32,916 nt of DNA from Rugosibacter sp. (GTDB taxonomy: Bacteria; Pseudomonadota; Gammaproteobacteria; Burkholderiales; Rhodocyclaceae). The position numbers were made by a program, and so were the translations under genes. Location: assembly GCA_011620215.1 (NCBI GenBank), contig WOZP01000028.1, positions 1 to 32,916 of the forward strand, read 5' to 3'. Numbering within the stretch: the stretch's first letter is position 1; each line of letters opens with the position of its first letter. The notes beneath the pieces are model-generated. The model saw nothing but the letters and a program-made list of their open reading frames with translations. It was not told the DNA's origin and made no database searches. This document shows positions 1-9,479 of the stretch, one piece after another.

Positions 1-111
1 TTCTACCGCGACATCATAGACGCGGGCATTGAGAATTTTTTTCAGGTAATCCATGGTGTGCACAGTCATGCGGGGAACATCCGCGAGGCGGTAAGAAAGT
101 ACAAAGGGTAA
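1..111 (+). CDS. C-terminal fragment of an unidentified protein, truncated by the window edge (…FYRDIIDAGIENFFQVIHGVHSHAGNIREAVRKYKG*)
   Basis: Frame 1 is open from base 1 to TAA at 109-111, directly before the next gene; family not recognised. Confidence 0.5.
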   Translation, partial: FYRDIIDAGIENFFQVIHGVHSHAGNIREAVRKYKG

Positions 112-119
112 CATGCGGC

Positions 120-533
120 ATGGATTTTTCTTTCACGTCAGAGGCTGGCTTGGCTGGTCTTTTTTTTGTTTCCTTTCTTTCTGCTACGTTGTTGCCTGGT
201 GGCTCGGAACTCGCGCTGCTCGCTTTTGTGAAATTTCATCCCGCGCAAACCCTTGAAGCTTTTGTGCTGGCGACCATCGGCAATACGCTGGGCGGCGTGA
301 CGACTTACTGGATGGCGCGTGCGCTGCCAGAGCCCAAAGACCTTAATCGATTGGCGCTGGTACGCCGCTGGGGTGTGCCGGTATTGATTCTGGCCTGGGC
401 GCCGGTGATCGGCGATGCGCTGTGCGCGGCCGCAGGCTGGCTACGGCTGCCCTGGATGCCTAGTGCATTGTGGATGGTCGTGGGCAAAGCGGCGCGTTAT
501 GGCGTGGTGATCGCGGGTGCTGGATTGTTTTGA
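120..533 (+). CDS. YqaA-family (DedA/SNARE-associated-like) small membrane protein
   Basis: 137 aa; N-terminus GLFFVSFLSATLLPGGSELALLAF and GNTLGGVTTYWMAR are typical of YqaA proteins. Confidence 0.8.
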   Translation: MDFSFTSEAGLAGLFFVSFLSATLLPGGSELALLAFVKFHPAQTLEAFVLATIGNTLGGVTTYWMARALPEPKDLNRLALVRRWGVPVLILAWAPVIGDALCAAAGWLRLPWMPSALWMVVGKAARYGVVIAGAGLF

Positions 534-547
534 GCGGCGATTTGTGC

Positions 548-571
548 AAAAGTCGGCGCGGGTAACACGGC
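548..571 (+). repeat. Dispersed repeat copy 1 (AAAAGTCGGCGCGGGTAACACGGC), intergenic
   Basis: Matches consensus AAAAGTCGGCGCTGGTRAYRCGGC; lies between convergent YqaA and ABC genes. Confidence 0.6.
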
Positions 572-582
572 ATGACGCTTTA

Positions 583-1521
583 TCAGTCGCGCAAATCACG
601 CCCGGTGAGCTTGAGAAAAACATCTTCCAGGCTGGCGGGTCGGTGCAATGTGCGCAGCGCGGGGCGTGCTGCCAGATGGGTGAGCAAGGGCGCGGCCTCA
701 GCAACATAACAAAAGGCCGTCTCGCCGCTGATTTCCACCCGATGTGAAAAAGCCTGTGCTTCGGTTGCCGCCCAGCCGGGAGCATCTTCACCATACACTT
801 CGACCACCTGGGCTTCAATGTGCTGGCGAATCAGCTCGCGCGGCGCGCCTTCGCTGATCAAACGGCCGTTATCGATAATGGCTAGTCGGTCGCACAGGCG
901 CTCGGCTTCGTCCATGAAATGCGTGGTGAGCAAAATGGTTTTGCCCTGGGTGAGGAGTTGTTTCAGGCGCTGCCAGATCAGGTGTCGCGCTTGTGGGTCA
1001 AGGCCCGTGGTGGGCTCATCCAGCACCAGTACGTCGGGATCGTTGATCAGTGCACGGGCTAGCGTCAGTCGTCGCTTCATGCCACCAGACAGCTCACGGA
1101 TATTGGCGTTTTCTTTGCCACCCAGTCCGGCAAACTCAAGCAGCACAGGAATTTTCGGGCGCAGTACGGCATCCGGCAGACCAAAGTAACGGCCATAAAC
1201 CAGTAGATTTTCAGCGGCGGTAAAGTCCGGGTCCAGGTTGTCAAATTGCGGCACGACGCCAATTTTCATGCGTGCTTCGCGCGCGTGTTCGGGAACGGGA
1301 AAGCCCACTAGCCAAATCTCGCCGGCATCCGGCGCAGTAAGCCCCAGGCAACAGCGTAAGGTGGTGGTTTTGCCTGCGCCGTTGGGACCAAGCAGGCCAT
1401 AACATTCACCACGCTGCAGGGTAAAACTTAAGCCATTGACGACCTCTTTTCCTGCATACGATTTGTGCAACTGGTGTACGCTTAACGGCACACCGTGGTT
1501 GATCGCGCTCATGCGGGCCAT
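583..1521 (-). CDS. ABC transporter ATP-binding protein, NodI/drug-export (ABC-2) type
   Basis: Walker [11 protein letters not shown], signature LSGGMKRRL, Walker [15 protein letters not shown]-loop [11 protein letters not shown]. Confidence 0.88.
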   Translation of the reverse strand: MARMSAINHGVPLSVHQLHKSYAGKEVVNGLSFTLQRGECYGLLGPNGAGKTTTLRCCLGLTAPDAGEIWLVGFPVPEHAREARMKIGVVPQFDNLDPDFTAAENLLVYGRYFGLPDAVLRPKIPVLLEFAGLGGKENANIRELSGGMKRRLTLARALINDPDVLVLDEPTTGLDPQARHLIWQRLKQLLTQGKTILLTTHFMDEAERLCDRLAIIDNGRLISEGAPRELIRQHIEAQVVEVYGEDAPGWAATEAQAFSHRVEISGETAFCYVAEAAPLLTHLAARPALRTLHRPASLEDVFLKLTGRDLRD

Positions 1522-2159
1522 GCGCGACGCACAATGTCTTGCAGGATATGTAGCTTGCGATGAAAAAAGTGATCCGCACCTGGCACCACCACCACGGGCA
1601 GTTCCAGAGGTTCGGCCCAGGCGAGTACATTCGCCAGCGGCACGGTTGTGTCTATCGCACCGTGGATGACCAGGGTGCCGGGGGCGACGGCTTCGGTGGC
1701 ATAGTTGCGCGCGCCTTCGATATAACCTGCCGCAGTGCCGACCAAAACCAGCCAGCGCGCCTCGTGTTGGGCATCGGCCAGCTTTTTGGCGACACGCGCC
1801 ACCACATACGCACCGAAAGAAAACCCGGCCAGCGTGACGGGAAGCTCACCCCATTGCTGTTGTGCCCAGCTGAGTACGGCGAGCAGATCGTCGGTTTCTT
1901 TATCGCCATGATCATGCATGCCTTGTGAGCCACCTATACCGCGAAAACTCGGTCGTAGCACAACGCAACCCCGGCTACGAAAACTGCGTGCCAAGGTGGT
2001 GACAACTTTATTGTCAGCAGTGCCGCCAAACAGCGGATGCGGATGGCCAATCAGCGCAATGCCACTTGGCTGAGTGTCATCTGCGGGTAGATCAACAAAC
2101 AGTTCAATTTTTCCATCCGGGCCATCAATCAGCAGGGTTTGCAAAAGCGGTTGCGCCAT
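1509..2159 (-). CDS. Alpha/beta hydrolase
   Basis: Nucleophile elbow [25 protein letters not shown]-terminal GADHFFH; overlaps the downstream ABC gene. Confidence 0.82.
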   Translation of the reverse strand: MAQPLLQTLLIDGPDGKIELFVDLPADDTQPSGIALIGHPHPLFGGTADNKVVTTLARSFRSRGCVVLRPSFRGIGGSQGMHDHGDKETDDLLAVLSWAQQQWGELPVTLAGFSFGAYVVARVAKKLADAQHEARWLVLVGTAAGYIEGARNYATEAVAPGTLVIHGAIDTTVPLANVLAWAEPLELPVVVVPGADHFFHRKLHILQDIVRRAWPA

Positions 2160-2161
2160 GT

Positions 2162-2470
2162 TTACACCTTCAGGCGTTCAACCACGTGGCCGCGCACTAA
2201 ATGCTGATCAATAATTTCATCGATATCTTCTTTATCCACATAGGTGTACCAGACGGCTTCCGGGTAGATGACCAGAACTGGCCCGAGTTCGCAGCGATCA
2301 AGACAGCCTGCGCTATTGATACGGGTAGTACCAGGTAGCGAGTTTCCCAAGGTCTTGATGCGGTCTTTGGCATAGCTGCGTAATTCGCTCGCGTTTAAGT
2401 TGTTGCAGCAGGATTCACCCCCCGCACGCTGATTGGTACAAAAAAATACATGCCGTTGAAAATGACTCAT
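2162..2470 (-). CDS. (2Fe-2S) ferredoxin domain-containing (thioredoxin-like) protein
   Basis: 102 aa with CTNQRAGGESCCNN … AGCLDRCELGPVLVIYPE cysteine pattern. Confidence 0.82.
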   Translation of the reverse strand: MSHFQRHVFFCTNQRAGGESCCNNLNASELRSYAKDRIKTLGNSLPGTTRINSAGCLDRCELGPVLVIYPEAVWYTYVDKEDIDEIIDQHLVRGHVVERLKV

Positions 2471-2600
2471 GCGGTCACTCCAAAATTAAAAAGAGGCCAC
2501 ACGTTACACGAAAAAATGGTCTTTTTACACAGGGATAAGCGCGAGACAAGCATGTAAATCTCCGCACGTTGTTTGTCGGATTGCGCTGACTCAATGCGGC

Positions 2601-5555
2601 TTACAAACTATCTACCGGGTCATGCGAAATGCGAAGTTCGGCTTCATTTTCGGTTAACGCTACGCGGTGCAATGCAGATAGAAGGTCTACGATGTTATTT
2701 TTCAATGTCAGCAAGGTATGGCAGAGCACCTGGGCCGCAGCCTGCTGGCCGGTGCTGTACAGGTGAATGATTTGTGTACCGGTGTGGTGAACCTCGGCGT
2801 GAATCGGTTCAAGCGAGGTGAATTCGGATAAATGCCCATAACGTGCTTGGCCGCGACTGTAATACCAGAGGCCAAAACGGCACAGATGATGGTTGGTTAG
2901 TTGCGCATGAGTGAGTGACAATGGTGCTCGGTTCGCCACGGTGTCAAGCACCTGCTTGATCCAAGCCAGGTGATCATGCTCGGCTACCAGTAGCGGAAAG
3001 TCGCTGATATCCCATTTTTGCGCGCTGGCCCACTGGCGCCATTTCGGGTCAGGAGTGAATTGTGCTGCCCAGTCCAGCACTTGAGCCGCTGGCATGGGGC
3101 GAGCAATGCCATAGCCTTGGCCGATATCACAACCCAATCGTATTAGTATGACACCGTGCTCTGCCGTTTCTACGCCTTCGGCAATCAGCGCACGGTTAAA
3201 TGCTGATGCCAGGTTGATCACCGCTTCAATCATTGCTAAGTCGTCGGTATCATCAAGCATGTCGCGCACAAAGGACTGGTCAATTTTGAGTGTGTCGACT
3301 GGCAGCCGTTTGAGGTAGCTGAGTGAAGAATAACCCGTGCCGAAGTCATCCAGCGAAAACTTGACACCCAGTGCCTGACACGAGCAAATCAGTTGCTGTA
3401 CGTGTTGTATGTCACCCAATGCGACAGATTCGAGAATTTCGAGTTCCAGTTGCTGCGGTGGCGATTCAGGATGGCGTGAGAGAATGACTTTCAATCGATC
3501 AAGAAAGTCCGGCAACTGAAAATGGCGAGCGGCGATATTTACGCTGATTGGCCAGTTTTTTCCTGCCGCTGACCATATGGCGTTTTGCTGTAACGCCTGC
3601 TCGATGACCCATTCGCCAATCTCGATAATCAGATCATGCTGCTCGGCCAGGGGCAGAAAATCCATCGGTGGTACAAGGCCTTGTTGTGGGTGTTGCCAGC
3701 GTAGCAAGGCTTCCATACCAACGATGTTGCCATTGCGCATATTGACCTTGGGTTGGTAATGCAGACACAATTCATCGTTCTGCAGAGCCTCGCGGATGCG
3801 TGCCAGCGTCTGCTGCGACGTTTGTGCGTGCCGGTCGTTCGCAACGTCGAACCAGTGGAAGCGGTTGCGTCCTGCCTGCTTGGCCAGATACATCGCCTGA
3901 TCGGCGTGGCGCAGCAGGGTATCGGCATCGGCTTCATCAAGCGGATAAATGGCTACGCCAATGCTGGCCGAAATGCTGATCGTTTGTTCTTCTATAGTAT
4001 ACGGCGCAGAGACGGTTTCAAGGATGCGCCGCAGGGCAAGTTCCAGTTGCTGGCTGTCGGCAAGATCGCCCAGCAAAATGACAAACTCGTCGCCGCCTAG
4101 TCGGGCGACAGTATCCTCGCTGCGCACGGCCTGATTCATGCGAGCGGTGACTTCAATCAGCAGGCGGTCGCCCATATTGTGGCCATACAGATCATTCACC
4201 GGTTTGAACTGGTCCAGATCCATCAAGCACACGCCCAGCAGATTTTTCTGGCGGCGGGCGTTTGCTAATGCCCGCTGAAACCGGTCGGCAAGTAAGACAC
4301 GATTCGGCAGGCCAGTGAGCACGTCGTGCCCCGCCTGCCAGCGCACATTTTTCAGCAGCTGGTGTTTTTCGGAGACATCATGGAAAACCAGAACGCAGCC
4401 CAGAAGCGTGTTGTCACGCAGGAAGATAGGCGCGGCCGAATCTTCAATGTTGTATTCTTTGCCATCATGAGAAATCAGCACCGTGTGATTGGCAAGGTTG
4501 ACCGTTTTGCCATTCGTCAACACTTCATCGACCGGGCTAACCACCCGCGCACGGGTGGTTTCATCGAGGATATGAAAGACGTCGGCTATAGGTTGCCCGA
4601 TAGCATCGCTCGCCGACCAGCCAGTGAGCTGGCTGGCTACATGGTTGATGAAGGTGATGCACCCTTCGGCGTCGGTCGTGATGACGGCATCACCGATCGA
4701 GGCAAGGGTAATCTCCGCACGCTCCTTTTCGGCATATAGCGCGGCGCTCAGGCGGTTTTGCTCGGTCAGGTCGCGTATTTGCGCATGGACCAACGTTTCG
4801 CCACGCACGGTTATTCTGGTCAGGGTGATTTCCGTATCCACGAGGGAGTCATCCATGCACCGCATCTGCCACCCGAAATGGTGGTGCCCTTTTTGTAGCG
4901 TGATGGCGATCATCTCGTACGCCATCTGGGTAGAATCGCGCCCGTCCGGCTGACAGGGCAAAGCCATCTCTGTCGGCGATTTATCGGCAAGAATCTGCTT
5001 GCTGGGGTAACCAAACAACCGTACTGCGGCCTGATTGCTGTCGAAAATACGGCCATTTTTTAAGAGCATGAGCGGTGCCGCGGCTTCATCAAAAATCCGC
5101 CGAAAGGACTCTTCGCTTTCGCGCAGTTCTCTGGTTAGGCGTTTTTGTTCGCTGATGTCGCGCCAATGTGCGTGGAACACCGGTTCGTTATTGATGGTGA
5201 TGACTGTGGCCGTGATTTCGATATCGAACAGGGAGCCGTCCGTCCGTTTGCACGTCCACTCGAAGCGGTGATATCCGGCTTGTGCGATAAGCTTCGACAT
5301 TTCAGTTAGCTTTTCAGCCGAGGCACGGCCATCAGGTTGTAAAGGCGGCGAGATCGAAATCAGCGTCAGGTGACAGAGTTCGGCTTTGTCGCGTACGCCC
5401 AGCTGCGCCAGGGCGGCCTGATTGCAATCAAGAAAGCGGCCATTCTTGACCAACAGAATGGGATCCCTGGCCTCGTTGTAAATTTGCCAGAAGAAACTGC
5501 TGTTATCTGGATTGATGAATTGTGCGGCCATGCGAATATCAATCTCCTTGAGCAA
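2601..5555 (-). CDS. PAS-PAS-PAS-GGDEF-EAL protein with C-terminal CZB (chemoreceptor zinc-binding) domain; putative bifunctional c-di-GMP enzyme
   Basis: Three PAS-like segments; RSED(I-site)-x5-GGDEF; EALLRW, LELEILES, DDFGTGYSSLSYLKRLPVDTLKIDQSFV; C-terminus HDHLAW…CRFGLWYY…HAEVHHTG. An alternative start at about 5531 (MAAQF) is preceded by AAGGAG. Confidence 0.88.
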   Translation of the reverse strand: MLKEIDIRMAAQFINPDNSSFFWQIYNEARDPILLVKNGRFLDCNQAALAQLGVRDKAELCHLTLISISPPLQPDGRASAEKLTEMSKLIAQAGYHRFEWTCKRTDGSLFDIEITATVITINNEPVFHAHWRDISEQKRLTRELRESEESFRRIFDEAAAPLMLLKNGRIFDSNQAAVRLFGYPSKQILADKSPTEMALPCQPDGRDSTQMAYEMIAITLQKGHHHFGWQMRCMDDSLVDTEITLTRITVRGETLVHAQIRDLTEQNRLSAALYAEKERAEITLASIGDAVITTDAEGCITFINHVASQLTGWSASDAIGQPIADVFHILDETTRARVVSPVDEVLTNGKTVNLANHTVLISHDGKEYNIEDSAAPIFLRDNTLLGCVLVFHDVSEKHQLLKNVRWQAGHDVLTGLPNRVLLADRFQRALANARRQKNLLGVCLMDLDQFKPVNDLYGHNMGDRLLIEVTARMNQAVRSEDTVARLGGDEFVILLGDLADSQQLELALRRILETVSAPYTIEEQTISISASIGVAIYPLDEADADTLLRHADQAMYLAKQAGRNRFHWFDVANDRHAQTSQQTLARIREALQNDELCLHYQPKVNMRNGNIVGMEALLRWQHPQQGLVPPMDFLPLAEQHDLIIEIGEWVIEQALQQNAIWSAAGKNWPISVNIAARHFQLPDFLDRLKVILSRHPESPPQQLELEILESVALGDIQHVQQLICSCQALGVKFSLDDFGTGYSSLSYLKRLPVDTLKIDQSFVRDMLDDTDDLAMIEAVINLASAFNRALIAEGVETAEHGVILIRLGCDIGQGYGIARPMPAAQVLDWAAQFTPDPKWRQWASAQKWDISDFPLLVAEHDHLAWIKQVLDTVANRAPLSLTHAQLTNHHLCRFGLWYYSRGQARYGHLSEFTSLEPIHAEVHHTGTQIIHLYSTGQQAAAQVLCHTLLTLKNNIVDLLSALHRVALTENEAELRISHDPVDSL

Positions 5556-5747
5556 GCATTATTATTTGTTGTGTCCGTCAACTATACGGCACCTGTCTTC
5601 TGCGGAGGTAATGACAAAGGATTATCCTGCACGAGTCCACGCCAGCCAGGATAAACTGGCCAATGATGGACGCAAAGGTCAGGTAGGAAAACATAATATA
5701 TGCAGGAAAAAAAGCATGTTATTCGTTGCGTAGTGTGTCCTGCCCAT

Positions 5748-5774
5748 AAAAAAAGCCGACCTGCGATGGTCGGC
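5748..5774 (-). terminator. Rho-independent terminator downstream of the psiF-like gene
   Basis: Perfect 7-bp stem GCCGACC-TGCGAT-GGTCGGC followed by seven T on the minus strand. Confidence 0.85.
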
Positions 5775-5797
5775 GTGAGGTAAAAACAATGCGATGC

Positions 5798-6118
5798 TTA
5801 CTTCGACAGGCAGTCTTTCATGAATGCTTTGCGTTCGTCACCTGTTTTGCCTTTGGCTTCTTTGTTGCAGCTGACCATCTTGTTTTGTTGCGTCGCTTTT
5901 CCCGTTTTTTCTTTTGCTGCTGGTGCGGCGTCTCCTCCGGCACATTTTTTCATGTAAGCCGCTTTCGCTGCGCCGTGTAGTGGTTTGCCTGTTTTGCTGA
6001 CAGCACTGGATTCGCAGTTGCTGGCGGGGGCTGTTGCAGGGGCCGCAACAGGACTTTGTGCCAGTGCGACATTGGCAGCGAATAGGGATGCCAGGATAAT
6101 GAGTGATCGATGGTTCAT
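5798..6118 (-). CDS. PsiF-repeat family exported protein
   Basis: Signal peptide MNHRSLIILASLFAANVALA; two Cys/Lys-rich repeats (CESSAVSKTGKPLHGAAKAAYMKKC, CNKEAKGKTGDERKAFMKDCL); CCAAGGAGAGCACA before the ATG at 6118. Confidence 0.85.
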   Translation of the reverse strand: MNHRSLIILASLFAANVALAQSPVAAPATAPASNCESSAVSKTGKPLHGAAKAAYMKKCAGGDAAPAAKEKTGKATQQNKMVSCNKEAKGKTGDERKAFMKDCLSK

Positions 6119-6221
6119 TGTGCTCTCCTTGGTGAGATAGGTAATGGCAGCGTCGGCGGTGGTAGAAAAAAATGACTTGCGACAACGGGACCATCGCACT
6201 GTATAACGATAATCGCCGGAT

Positions 6222-7169
6222 TTAGTTGACTGACCCGTTGTCGGTTTGCAGTGCATTTTCCTGGCGGTCAAGGAACTCTTGCATGCTGTTGATACCGCGC
6301 AAGCCCAGGATAGTGACGCGCACGGCGGCCTCAAGCAGCACTGCCAGATTGCGGCCAGCGGCAATAGGTAGTGTAATGCGAGGTATTGGCACGCCCAAAA
6401 TGGTTTCATTCTGGGCATCCAACGGCAGGCGTGCCGCTTCAGGAACGCCACGTGCAGGTTTTTGCAAATGCACAATGAGTTTCAAGCGTATTTTGCGACG
6501 GCAGGCGGTTTCGCCAAAAACTGTACGGATATTAATGAGTCCCAGCCCGCGCACTTCAAGGAAATCGCGCAGCAGATCAGGGCATCGGCCTTCGAGTACA
6601 TCCAGGCCGATGCGGGACACATCGACGACATCATCGGCGACCAGACCGTGACCCCGCGAAATGAGTTCTAGTGCGAGTTCGCTCTTGCCCGCGCCAGAGT
6701 CGCCAGTGATCAAAACCCCCATCCCCAAAACATCCATCAGCACGCCGTGCAAGGCGATTGTTTCAGCCAACTGGCGGGAAACAAAATGGCGCAGTGTGTC
6801 GATGACATAAGCGGCAGGCAGTGGTGTTTTTAGTAGTGGCGTATCTGATAGTTCACAGTCGCGCTGAATCTCTTCGGACACGGTTAGTCCATCGGTGACG
6901 ATCAGCACGGGCGGCCGTGCGTTGTAGATTGTTTGCATGTGACGCTTTACTTTTTCCGGCGCTTGCCGCACCGCCCATGCAAGCTCTGGTGCGCCGATGA
7001 CCTGTATGCGTTCCGGGTGCATGAGATTCAAGTGACCAACCAAGTCGGCAGGGGCTACAAATTCTTCTTTGGCCGAGATGACGCGCGTTAAGGCGCCACT
7101 TACCCAGGTAAGCTGCAACCGTTCTCGGTTACGTTCAAATAGCTGCGAGACGATTAGTTGGCGTTCCAT
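6222..7169 (-). CDS. hprK: HPr kinase/phosphorylase
   Basis: P-loop GVLITGDSGAGKSELALELISRGHGLVADD; signature LEVRGLGLINIRTVFGE; lies after ptsN. Confidence 0.95.
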   Translation of the reverse strand: MERQLIVSQLFERNRERLQLTWVSGALTRVISAKEEFVAPADLVGHLNLMHPERIQVIGAPELAWAVRQAPEKVKRHMQTIYNARPPVLIVTDGLTVSEEIQRDCELSDTPLLKTPLPAAYVIDTLRHFVSRQLAETIALHGVLMDVLGMGVLITGDSGAGKSELALELISRGHGLVADDVVDVSRIGLDVLEGRCPDLLRDFLEVRGLGLINIRTVFGETACRRKIRLKLIVHLQKPARGVPEAARLPLDAQNETILGVPIPRITLPIAAGRNLAVLLEAAVRVTILGLRGINSMQEFLDRQENALQTDNGSVN

Positions 7170-7612
7170 TGGGCAAACAGGCTATGCAAAGTTGCAGTAT
7201 CGGGTGCACTGGCAAGTTGTTCCCGAAAGGTGCGGTTGGAAAACATTTGCGCGAGTTCTGATAGCAATTGCAGGTGCTGCTCGTTGGCGGCTTCCGGCAC
7301 GAGCAGTACAAAGATATGGCTGACGGGTTTGCCATCAGGCGCCTCGAATTGCACAGGCGCTTCCAGGCGAAAAAATGCACCCAGTGGTTTTTTGAGCCCC
7401 TTGATGCGTCCATGCGGTATGGCTACGCCTTGACCAAGGCCTGTGGAGCCGAGTTTTTCCCGTGCAAAAAGGGCTTCATATACTACGCTGCGCGCAATAC
7501 CCTGATGATTCTCGAAAAGAATGCCAGCATCTTCAAAGACGCGCTTTTTGCTGCTTGCGTCAAGCGCGGCGACAACATTATCAAGAGATAGCAGGTTGGC
7601 TATGTGATTCAT
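7154..7612 (-). CDS. ptsN: PTS IIA-like nitrogen regulatory protein
   Basis: GSTGLGQGVAIPHGRIKGLKKP active-site His motif; between hpf and hprK. Confidence 0.93.
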   Translation of the reverse strand: MNHIANLLSLDNVVAALDASSKKRVFEDAGILFENHQGIARSVVYEALFAREKLGSTGLGQGVAIPHGRIKGLKKPLGAFFRLEAPVQFEAPDGKPVSHIFVLLVPEAANEQHLQLLSELAQMFSNRTFREQLASAPDTATLHSLFAQWNAN

Positions 7613-7679
7613 GAAGGGATGCGCGAGAAAATTATCGGGTACTTTTCAGATGTTTACCAGCAGCGGCGCGGGCAGTGGA

Positions 7680-8012
7680 TTAAGGGGTATTTGTGGGGTT
7701 ACTTATATCCACTTGCTTGTCGCGGTGGTGTGTAGATATTTTTTCTTTATGCTTGACGATCTGACGATCCAGTTTGTCGGCTAGCTGGTCAATGGCTGCA
7801 TAAAGATCGATATCCGTTGCGTCAGCATGAATATCCTTGCCTTTGACGTGTAGCGTCACTTCAGCTTTCTGTTGCAGCTTATCCACGGAAAGGATGACAT
7901 GCGTGCTCGTGACATGATCAAAATGGCGGACCACCCGATCCAGCTTCAAATTGACATAGTCACGCAGGGCGGGGGTAATTTCAACATGATGACCGGTGAG
8001 ATTGAGGTTCAT
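7680..8012 (-). CDS. hpf: Ribosome hibernation promoting factor (HPF/RaiA family)
   Basis: MNLNLTGHHVEITPALRDYVNLKLDRVVRHFDHV…IDLYAAIDQLADKLDRQIVKHKEK; downstream of rpoN. Confidence 0.93.
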   Translation of the reverse strand: MNLNLTGHHVEITPALRDYVNLKLDRVVRHFDHVTSTHVILSVDKLQQKAEVTLHVKGKDIHADATDIDLYAAIDQLADKLDRQIVKHKEKISTHHRDKQVDISNPTNTP

Positions 8013-8036
8013 ATAATTTCCTTATCAGTGGGTTGC

Positions 8037-9479
8037 TCAGAGAATTTTTCTTAGATTGACGGGCGGGATGTGTAACAATTCTCGATACTTTGCTACGGTG
8101 CGGCGTGCTACGACGATCCCTTGCTCGCCCAGAATATCCGCAATACGCGCATCCGAGAGGGGTTTTTTTCCATCCTCGGAGCTGACCAGTTGCTTGATCA
8201 GTGCACGTATTGCAGTGCTTGACGCCGCACCGCCAGAATCTGTGGCGACATGGCTGCCAAAAAAGTATTTAAGTTCATAAATGCCGCGCGGACTTGCCAG
8301 ATATTTCTGGGTGGTCACGCGGGAAATCGTTGATTCATGCAGATTGACGGCTTCTGCTATTTCGCGCAGGACTAATGGGCGCATGGCAACGGCGCCATGC
8401 TCAAAGAAGGCGCGCTGACGATCAACGATGGCTTGCGATACTCGTAAGATGGTATCAAATCGTTGTTGCACATTTTTAATCAGCCATTTGGCTTCTTGCA
8501 ACTGGGCCGCTAGCCCGGACGAACTGCCGGTCCCTCGCAAAATATCGGCATAAAGTTTGTTGATGCGCAGCCTTGGCATGGCCTCGTTGTTGAGCGTCAC
8601 CACCCATTCTTTCCGCACTTTTTTTACGGTGACATCAGGAATCACGTAGCGTATATCCAGTGCAGAGAATTGCGATCCGGGATGTGGATTGAGCGAGCAA
8701 ATGAGTTCTTGTGCTAGACGTAATTCGTCGTCGGAACAACGCAGAGATTTTTTGATGCGAAGAAAATCATGCGCAGCCAAGTGGTCTAGGTGGTTTGCAA
8801 CAATACTTAGCGCCAGCTGGCCTTCGGGGGATGGCCGCAGGTTGTTTAGTTGCAAGGTGAGGCATTCTTTAGCGCTGCGTGCGCCGACACCGGGCGGGTC
8901 AAAATTTTGCACGTGACACAGCGCGCTGGCCAGTTCTGCGCGCAGTGTTTCGTGATTCGTTTCTTCTTGTGGAAATAGCTCCAGCAAATCATCAAGTGAC
9001 TGCATGAGATAGCCATCATCATTCAGGGATTCAATCAGCAAAGCCGTTAGCACACGTTCGCGATCAGACAGGGGCGACATCATGAGTTGTGTATTAAGGT
9101 GCTCTTGCAGGCTCATGCTGGCAGTTTGAGTTTCACCACTATCGAGGTCATCATCGTTAGGGTCGCGCGGGCCAGTGCTGCTGGAAAACTCAATGCCCCA
9201 GCCTTCTTCGTCACGGCTGCCGAATTCGGTCGGCTCTTCAAAAGACTCACTTGTTCCGGGTGTTTCGGACGCGGTGGACTCGGGCGTGGGGAGATCCAGT
9301 GATGAAGTGTAGGTTTGTTGATCGGATTCAATACGTTCCAGCAAGGGATTTTCTTGCAGGGCTTGGTCAATTTCCGCGTTGAGCTCAAGTGTCGAGAGTT
9401 GCAGTAGACGAATGGCCTGTTGTAACTGAGGCGTCAACGTCAGGTGCTGCGAAACTTTAAGTTGGAGTGATTGTTTCAT
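8037..9479 (-). CDS. rpoN: RNA polymerase sigma-54 factor
   Basis: N-terminal [29 protein letters not shown]; RpoN box ARRTVAKYRELL. Confidence 0.96.
   Translation of the reverse strand: MKQSLQLKVSQHLTLTPQLQQAIRLLQLSTLELNAEIDQALQENPLLERIESDQQTYTSSLDLPTPESTASETPGTSESFEEPTEFGSRDEEGWGIEFSSSTGPRDPNDDDLDSGETQTASMSLQEHLNTQLMMSPLSDRERVLTALLIESLNDDGYLMQSLDDLLELFPQEETNHETLRAELASALCHVQNFDPPGVGARSAKECLTLQLNNLRPSPEGQLALSIVANHLDHLAAHDFLRIKKSLRCSDDELRLAQELICSLNPHPGSQFSALDIRYVIPDVTVKKVRKEWVVTLNNEAMPRLRINKLYADILRGTGSSSGLAAQLQEAKWLIKNVQQRFDTILRVSQAIVDRQRAFFEHGAVAMRPLVLREIAEAVNLHESTISRVTTQKYLASPRGIYELKYFFGSHVATDSGGAASSTAIRALIKQLVSSEDGKKPLSDARIADILGEQGIVVARRTVAKYRELLHIPPVNLRKIL

Noticed and set aside
5755-5774. 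GGTCGGCG at the psiF terminator as another copy of the dispersed word
   Set aside because: The similarity is confined to the terminator stem; flanks do not match the consensus.
6119-6475. N-terminal extension of the psiF ORF (ORF track gives 225 aa from 6475)
   Set aside because: A signal peptide and AAGGAG Shine-Dalgarno mark the real start at 6118; the extension overlaps hprK.
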